A stretch of DNA of 32,378 nt from Candidatus Kuenenbacteria bacterium CG08_land_8_20_14_0_20_37_23 (GTDB taxonomy: Bacteria; Patescibacteriota; Patescibacteriia; UBA2196; GWA2-42-15). Below are positions 26,403 to 32,378 of this stretch, in pieces (the first letter of the stretch is position 1; each line of letters starts with the position of its first letter). Under the pieces are notes generated by a model that was not told where the DNA came from, did not search any database, and was given only the letters and a program-made list of their open reading frames with translations. Made by a program: the position numbers and the translations under genes. Location: NCBI GenBank assembly GCA_002778965.1, contig PEXX01000037.1, positions 1 through 32,378 on the forward strand. The letters are read 5' to 3'.

Positions 26403-29400
26403 TTATTGCTTATAAATTGGCAAATTGTTACGCATTTTTATTCTTATGTTTCTTTCTCCTATTAATTCTTCTATTTGTCTCTGCACTTCATTATTATAAC
26501 TAATATAGAAATTCGTGACTATTTTTCGGATTTCGCCATTTTGCTGAACCATCAGATAAACTCTGTTTTTGCCGTAATTCCTCTCAAAAATAATTTTCAG
26601 GTCAGTATGCATTTTTTTATTGAAATTTTTCGCGTCAACTGAGATAAAAATATCTCGCGCCGTTGTTTTGTCTTGGGATTCGCCATTATCTACATGATGA
26701 TTTATTTTTTTTAAAACGCTTTGTGGATTATTTGGATCAATCTCATAGGCCCTGTCTGCAAGAATTTTTGGAATATCGTCTTTGTCGGATATTTTCCCAG
26801 AGAGAAAAACGAATTTATCTTCTTGCCATATCTCCGGATTTTTTTTTAACAGTTTCGGAAAAACGATTACCTCAAGCGCGCTGGTCGCATCTTCAAGCGT
26901 GACAAACATCATTAGTTCGTTTTTTTTTGTAAAGATTTTTTTAATATTCGTGATTATGCCAGCAGAATAAATATTGCTTCCAGCAGTTATTTGCTTGTCA
27001 AGCACATCGCTGCAGTTGGCGGTTACTTTGGCAAAAATTCCAGAAATATTTTTAAATGGATGGGAAGAAACATAAAGACCAAGCATTTCTTTTTCCCAGA
27101 TAAGTTTTTGTTTTTCTTCCGCCGCTTCAGTAGGATCAAGAGTAAGGACAATTTTCTTCTCTGCTTTTGCGCCAAAAAGTGAAAACTGCCCCGTATTTCT
27201 TTCTCGCTCATAGGTTTTAATAAAAGCTAGCAGTCTGTTCATATTTGATATCATTTGGTTTCTTTCGCCAAAAGCATCCATGGCTCCAGATTTAATCAGC
27301 GCTTCAAGAGATTTTTTATTCAAATTTTTTGAATGTACTCTTATTAGAAAATCTTCCAAGGATATGTATATTCCGCCATTTTTTCTTTCGGAGATAATAG
27401 TATCAACAATATCAGTGCCAAGATTTTTTATCGCTTTCAGGCCGAATCTTATCGCTTTGTCTGAAATATATGTGAAATTAGCCAATGATTCATTGATATT
27501 AGGTGCCAGCACGTCTATGCTCATTTTTTCGCATTCCGCAACCGCTTCTACTATCTTGCCAGTATTATCCGATTCAGCTGTCATCAAAGCCGCCATAAAT
27601 TCCGACGGATAATTGGCCTTCATATATGCTGTTTGATAGGCTACTACCGCGTAAGAGCTTGAGTGCGCTTTATTAAATCCATAACCGGCGAAAGGTTCAA
27701 TATAGCTCCATATCTCTTGCGCTTTGCTGTTTTCCAGACCGTTTTTTTTGCATCCCTCTATAAATTTGATCTTTTGCTTGACCATCAGTGATTTTATTTT
27801 CTTGCCCATTGCTTTTCTGAATTCATCAGCCTCTTCAGCCTCATATCCGGCAAGAGTCATAGCTGTCAGCATCACATCGTCCTGATATATGAGAAGTCCG
27901 TAAGTCCTCTCAAGAATATCTTTTAGCTTAGGATGAGGATAGGTGATTGATGACGGATCTTTTTTCCGCCTGATATATTCAGGAATGATTTCCATTGGAC
28001 CGGGACGATACAAGGCGACCATGGCCATAATGTCATAGATATTATCTGGTATTAGCTCTTTTAAATATCTTGTCATGCCAGAGCTTGAAAGCTGGAATAC
28101 TCCCATGGTTCTGCCATGGCTGAGCAGTTTAAATGTTTTTTTATCATCCCATGGAATTTTTTCAAGATCAATTTCAATTTTTTTAGTATGTTTAACAATC
28201 TCTTTGGCAATGCCGAGTATAGATAGATTGCGGATTCCCAAAAAATCAGCTTTAAGCAATCCGACGGTTTCCTCCTCTATATTCGGATCAATAGCGTGCA
28301 TATCGTATTGTGTAATAATCTCTTCTCCTTTTGGCTCAATTTGCAGTGGAAGAAAATTTGTCAATTTGTCGGGAGCGATAACAACTCCAGCCGCGTGCAC
28401 CGATACATGCCGCACGCACCTTTCAATTTTTTTCGCTAGATTCATGATTTTTTTAACATGCGCGTCAGACTCGTAAAATTGTTTTAGTTCAGGATTGATT
28501 TCAATGGCTTTCTCGATACTGATATAACTGCCTTGCGGTCCTTGCGGAATCATTTTGGCGATTTTATCTCCCATGGCATAAGGCAAGCCGAGTACGCGCG
28601 TAATATCCCTTACGGCCGCGCGCGCTTTCATAGTGCCAAAAGTGCCAATATTCGCGACTTGCCTTTTGCCATATTTATTGCGTACATACTCAATAACCTC
28701 GCCTCTTCTTGAATCTTGGATATCGCAATCAATATCGGGCGGTGTTGGTCTTTTTTTTGTCAAAAATCTTTCAAATGGAAGTTGAAAATGAAGCGGATTA
28801 ACTGAAGTTATGCCCAAGGCGTAAGAAACAAGAGAGCCGGATGCGGAGCCTCTTGTAGTTGCGATAATTCCTTGATCATGCGCCCATTTCATGAAATCAG
28901 CTACAATCAAAAAATAGTCATGATATTTTTTGGAGATAATAATATCAAGCTCATAATCAAGTCTTTGTTTATCGTCAGGAGTAATTTGCCCTTCTTTTTT
29001 TTTCAGTCCGCTATAAGTAAGTTCGCGTATATATTCATCGCTTGGTCTGCTGTTAGGCACTGCAAATTTGGGAAAATGCCAAGTTGTCAGATCAAGTTCT
29101 ATTTTGCATTCGTCAGCAATTTTTCTTGTGTTTTCAATTGCTTCTGGGCAATTCAGTTCTCGCGCATATTCAAGCATAACATTTTCATTGACAAGCGATG
29201 TATCAAAACCGGTCATATTAAGCCTTTTTTTATCATCCATCGTTTTTCCTGTTTGGATGCAGACCAGCGCGTCTTGCGCCTCCTTGTCGTCCGGATAAAG
29301 ATAGTGTGAATCTTTGGTTAGGATTAGAGGAAGTTTAGCGTCTTGTGACAATTTGATGAGCAATTTGTTTATTTTGTTCTGTTCCTGTATTTCCGGATGA

Positions 29401-29933
29401 TGTTCCAGCTCAAGATAAAAATTTCCTTTTCCAAATATCCTTTCATAGAACAATGCCGTTTCTCTCGCTTCGCTATATCTGTTTTCCAGTAAAAGCTGGG
29501 GTATTTTGCCTTTAAGGCATGCCGAAGCTCCAATCAAACCTTCGGCATGCTCGTTCAAATATTCATTATCTATGCGCGGTCTGTAATAAAAGCCTTCAAT
29601 ATGAGCTTTACTGGTAAGTTTGATGAGATTTTTGTAGCCGATTTCATTTTGAGCCAATAGCAGTAAATGATTATTTTTTGCGTCAATGCCCGGTTTTTTG
29701 TCAGTGAGTTTTCTTGGAGCGATGTATACTTCCATGCCGATAATTGGCTTAATGCCAGCATGCCTGCATTCTTTGTAAAATTCAATCGCTCCATACATTA
29801 CGCCATGGTCTGTCAATGCGATGGCATCCATGCGAAGTTCTTTCGCGCGCTTTACGAGATCAGGCACTTTTGAAAGTCCGTCAAGAAGTGAATAATGGCT
29901 ATGGACATGCAGATGAATAAAACGGCTTGGCAT
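26403..29933 (-). CDS. dnaE: DNA polymerase III subunit alpha
   Basis: 1176 aa; PHP motif FIHLHVHSHYSLLDG, PDIDCDIQDSRRGEVIEYV, MVALYRPGPMEIIPEYIRRKK, GYGFNKAHSSSYAVVAYQTAYMK. Confidence 0.98.
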   Translation of the reverse strand: MPSRFIHLHVHSHYSLLDGLSKVPDLVKRAKELRMDAIALTDHGVMYGAIEFYKECRHAGIKPIIGMEVYIAPRKLTDKKPGIDAKNNHLLLLAQNEIGYKNLIKLTSKAHIEGFYYRPRIDNEYLNEHAEGLIGASACLKGKIPQLLLENRYSEARETALFYERIFGKGNFYLELEHHPEIQEQNKINKLLIKLSQDAKLPLILTKDSHYLYPDDKEAQDALVCIQTGKTMDDKKRLNMTGFDTSLVNENVMLEYARELNCPEAIENTRKIADECKIELDLTTWHFPKFAVPNSRPSDEYIRELTYSGLKKKEGQITPDDKQRLDYELDIIISKKYHDYFLIVADFMKWAHDQGIIATTRGSASGSLVSYALGITSVNPLHFQLPFERFLTKKRPTPPDIDCDIQDSRRGEVIEYVRNKYGKRQVANIGTFGTMKARAAVRDITRVLGLPYAMGDKIAKMIPQGPQGSYISIEKAIEINPELKQFYESDAHVKKIMNLAKKIERCVRHVSVHAAGVVIAPDKLTNFLPLQIEPKGEEIITQYDMHAIDPNIEEETVGLLKADFLGIRNLSILGIAKEIVKHTKKIEIDLEKIPWDDKKTFKLLSHGRTMGVFQLSSSGMTRYLKELIPDNIYDIMAMVALYRPGPMEIIPEYIRRKKDPSSITYPHPKLKDILERTYGLLIYQDDVMLTAMTLAGYEAEEADEFRKAMGKKIKSLMVKQKIKFIEGCKKNGLENSKAQEIWSYIEPFAGYGFNKAHSSSYAVVAYQTAYMKANYPSEFMAALMTAESDNTGKIVEAVAECEKMSIDVLAPNINESLANFTYISDKAIRFGLKAIKNLGTDIVDTIISERKNGGIYISLEDFLIRVHSKNLNKKSLEALIKSGAMDAFGERNQMISNMNRLLAFIKTYERERNTGQFSLFGAKAEKKIVLTLDPTEAAEEKQKLIWEKEMLGLYVSSHPFKNISGIFAKVTANCSDVLDKQITAGSNIYSAGIITNIKKIFTKKNELMMFVTLEDATSALEVIVFPKLLKKNPEIWQEDKFVFLSGKISDKDDIPKILADRAYEIDPNNPQSVLKKINHHVDNGESQDKTTARDIFISVDAKNFNKKMHTDLKIIFERNYGKNRVYLMVQQNGEIRKIVTNFYISYNNEVQRQIEELIGERNIRIKMRNNLPIYKQ

Positions 29934-30080
29934 ATGCTTTAATAAAAAATATCAAGGATTAAAATTCTAATTTATACAGTCTGGATTTTTATTAGATGGA
30001 TTAATGATTAGATGAAAAAATTTAGAGTTATTATTCCATTATAACTCCTTCATCACTCTTTGCCAAATTTTTATTAAAAT

Positions 30081-30090
30081 ATGATATAAT
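30081..30090 (+). promoter_or_regulatory. Predicted leaderless promoter (-10) of the glycoside hydrolase-like gene
   Basis: ATGATATAAT with -10 TATAAT at 30085-30090; six nt then ATG at 30097. Confidence 0.5.
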
Positions 30091-30096
30091 ATATGC

Positions 30097-31140
30097 ATGA
30101 CGATAAAAAAAATTATACTTAAAATTATTCTAACTAAAAATCGGATACGTTTTTTTATTATTTTACTTATTCTTTTCGTTCTTTTTTGGTTGATTGTTAA
30201 CAGTTTGAATTTCAGCGTTAAAGACAGGCCAATGGAGTTTGGTGTAACTTTCAGTCACAAATACGCAAGTCAGACTCTTGGGCTTGATTGGCCGGAGGTT
30301 TATTGGGCAATCATTACGGAATTGGGAGTAAAAAAATTAAGGCTCGTCGCTCACTGGGATGAAATAGAGGCCGGCGATAATGAATACAATTTTAATGATC
30401 TTGATTGGATGATTGACGAGGCTGGAAAAATTGGAATAGAGGTTATTTTAGCGGTCGGACGGCGTACTCCGCGCTGGCCTGAATGTCACGATCCGCTCTG
30501 GATCAAAGATTTGACAAAACAAGATCAAGATTTGGCGTTGCTCAATATGCTTGAAAGGTCAATTAAGCACTTTAAGAAATATGACAATATTACTGCATGG
30601 CAAGTGGAAAATGAACCATTTTTAAAAATTTTTGGCAAGTGCCCAAAGCCTGATATTGAACTCATCAAAAAAGAGATTAAGCTGGTGAAGTCGCTTGATA
30701 CGCGTCCAATCTTGATCACCGATTCTGGTGAGCTGTCTAATTGGCAAACTGCCGCGTCTTTGGCTGATATTTTCGGTACGACTATGTATAAAACGGTCTG
30801 GAATAAATTTTTTGGAGTATGGCGATATCCTTTGCCTCCTGTATTTTATTATCTAAAAGCAAAAAGAATAAACAAGCAATATGATTTGAGGAAGATAATA
30901 GTTTCCGAGCTCCAAGCAGAACCATGGTTTCCAGTGGATCAGGATATTACTTATGTCAGCCTTTATGATCAGTTTAATTCTTTTTCTCTGAAAGATTTTG
31001 AGAATAATTTAGAGTATGTCAAGGCTGCTGGATTCGGAGAGAGTTATCTTTGGGGGGTTGAATGGTGGTATTGGTTGGCGAAAGTTAAAGACAGGCCTGA
31101 ATTTTGGCGGCAAGCGATTACTATTTGGCAAAAAGAATAA
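30097..31140 (+). CDS. Membrane-anchored glycoside hydrolase-like (TIM-barrel) protein
   Basis: 347 aa; N-terminal TM; ITAWQVENEPFL (putative acid/base Glu) and IIVSELQAEPW (putative nucleophile Glu). Confidence 0.7.
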   Translation: MTIKKIILKIILTKNRIRFFIILLILFVLFWLIVNSLNFSVKDRPMEFGVTFSHKYASQTLGLDWPEVYWAIITELGVKKLRLVAHWDEIEAGDNEYNFNDLDWMIDEAGKIGIEVILAVGRRTPRWPECHDPLWIKDLTKQDQDLALLNMLERSIKHFKKYDNITAWQVENEPFLKIFGKCPKPDIELIKKEIKLVKSLDTRPILITDSGELSNWQTAASLADIFGTTMYKTVWNKFFGVWRYPLPPVFYYLKAKRINKQYDLRKIIVSELQAEPWFPVDQDITYVSLYDQFNSFSLKDFENNLEYVKAAGFGESYLWGVEWWYWLAKVKDRPEFWRQAITIWQKE

Positions 31141-31191
31141 ATTTGATATAATTTATTTCTAGCATGTTCATAAACAATTAATTTGAAATAT

Positions 31192-31557
31192 ATGCGTAAA
31201 AAGATACTTATTATTTAAGACGAACAGACGCTTGTCAAGGCGCTTGAGGCCGAATTAGAAGAAAAGAGTAACTTTAAAATATCGGTGGCGCTTGACGGAG
31301 AAGAAGGGCTTAGAAAGGCAAGAGAGTCCAAACCGGATTTGATTATTCTTGATCTGATACTGCCGAAGCTTGATGGTTTTAATGTGTTGCGGGAAATAAA
31401 AAAAGACAATGCCATTAAGCATATACCAGTAATCGTTTTGACAAACCTTTCTGATGTTACAGACAAGGCCATTGAGCTTGGCGCTGATAAGTGTCTTGTA
31501 AAATCAGATTATTCAATGAGCGACATTATGGAGAAAATTAAATCACAATTTAAATAG
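31192..31557 (+). pseudogene. Receiver-domain response regulator interrupted by in-frame TAA at codon 9
   Basis: [65 protein letters not shown]...; paralogue at 31593 reads MNKKVLIIEDE. Confidence 0.8.
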
Positions 31558-31592
31558 AGCATTTAATCATTAATAAGCAAATAGTAAAATAT

Positions 31593-31964
31593 ATGAACAA
31601 AAAAGTACTTATTATTGAAGACGAAACAGCCATTGCCGATGCTATGCAGCTTGGCTTGGATGAGGCTGGATATGCGGCCAGCGTGGCGTATGATGGCGAA
31701 GACGGATTAGTCCAAGCTACCAAACTCGCACCGGATTTAATACTGCTTGATCTGCTTTTACCGAAAAAAGACGGCATGGGAGTTTTGCAAGAACTGCGCA
31801 AAAATGATAAGACAAAGGACATTCCTGTCATGATTTTGTCTCAATTGTCAGATACTGCGAAAATCAGCGAAGGAGTGGCCTTAGGCGTTGTCGGCTATCT
31901 TGTCAAAGTTGATTATAGTTTATCTGAAGTCGTTGGCAAGATCAAAAATTTTTTTGAGCAATAG
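31593..31964 (+). CDS. Single-domain response regulator (CheY-like receiver)
   Basis: 123 aa; KKVLIIEDETAIADAM, LILLDLLLPKKDGMGVL, GYLVKVDYSLSEV. Confidence 0.93.
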   Translation: MNKKVLIIEDETAIADAMQLGLDEAGYAASVAYDGEDGLVQATKLAPDLILLDLLLPKKDGMGVLQELRKNDKTKDIPVMILSQLSDTAKISEGVALGVVGYLVKVDYSLSEVVGKIKNFFEQ

Positions 31965-31998
31965 GCAACATGCGCGCGAATTGAGTTCGCTGTCAATC

Positions 31999-32022
31999 AA
32001 GCGAATGTGACTCGCTTTTTTT
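31999..32022 (+). terminator. Intrinsic terminator after response regulators
   Basis: AAGCGA-atgtgac-TCGCTT plus T-run. Confidence 0.75.
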
Positions 32023-32131
32023 ATTGATGACTTCATTTTCATGGTGTAGCGTGCAAGCACACCCGCTATCGCTATAACATGAGAGCCTGTGGTATAAGTA
32101 TTACGCACACCAATCTACTTAAGTTTATCTT

Positions 32132-32206
32132 CGGGCTATGGTATAAAGGCTATTATGCACGCTTCGGGTGCGTGCGATCCCAGTTCAATTCTGGGTAGCC
32201 CGACCA
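32132..32206 (+). tRNA. tRNA-Pro (anticodon CGG), CCA encoded
   Basis: Acceptor CGGGCTA/TAGCCCG + A + CCA; anticodon stem CACGC/GCGTG with loop TTCGGGT; T arm CCCAG-TTCAATT-CTGGG. Confidence 0.92.
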
Positions 32207-32226
32207 ATCAAGAATTTTTGACGCTC

Positions 32227-32299
32227 GGGCGGGCAAAAAGGAAGGGGGTTAAAAAGACACAGTGTGTCTTTTTAACGGGGAAGGAATTTTTGCCCGCCC
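32227..32299. repeat. Nested double inverted repeat downstream of tRNA-Pro
   Basis: Outer GGGCGGGCAAAAA/TTTTTGCCCGCCC (13 bp) and inner GTTAAAAAGACAC-AGT-GTGTCTTTTTAAC (13 bp). Confidence 0.9.
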
Positions 32300-32378
32300 T
32301 CGCTTTCCGCCGCCGCCGAATTTCGTATTTCGTTTTGCGAAATGCGCCGCCCAGAGAAAAAATGTTGTGCTTGCCCCG

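Noticed and set aside
28872-29309. 145-aa plus-strand ORF and its overlapping 76-aa neighbour
   Set aside because: Antisense to dnaE, which is fully supported by motifs
1-32378. CRISPR arrays, rRNA operons, transposase or integrase genes
   Set aside because: None seen by reading; no regularly spaced direct repeats and no recognisable transposase or integrase motifs

Overview
The window looks like an AT-rich chromosomal segment of a Candidatus Patescibacteria/CPR-type bacterium. That assignment is my inference from gene content and compact architecture; no search was run. From left to right it contains: (1) a minus-strand type IV pilus operon (PilO/PilN/PilM-like proteins, a PilX-like protein and two prepilins, one carrying a large DUF2341-like region); (2) a plus-strand heat-shock cluster (perfect CIRCE, compact hrcA, grpE, hsp20, dnaK, DUF3467, dnaJ); (3) a YkgJ-like protein, GtrA and a GT2-membrane fusion; (4) lepA and an FtsB/DivIC-like gene; (5) a thioredoxin-DsbD-like fusion; (6) miaB - unannotated 49-aa ORF - miaA, joined by two ATGA overlaps; (7) thrS, a baseplate-J-like membrane protein and dnaE; (8) a membrane-anchored glycoside hydrolase-like protein; (9) two tandem receiver-domain response regulators, the first with an in-frame TAA at codon 9; (10) tRNA-Pro(CGG) followed by a GC-rich palindromic tail. 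The most interesting unexplained locus is minus strand ~23325..23080, between thrS and miaB. It has its own consensus promoter, a 5' hairpin, a predicted three-way junction with 7-14 bp perfect helices, competing pairings and an intrinsic terminator. It also holds a 50-aa single-TM ORF, so it may be a novel structured ncRNA or a structured small-protein mRNA. Other leads are a possible SD-sequestering pseudoknot upstream of hsp20, alternating GGAT/ATCC blocks upstream of dnaK, several predicted leaderless promoters, and a 17-bp inverted repeat with a G-run loop.
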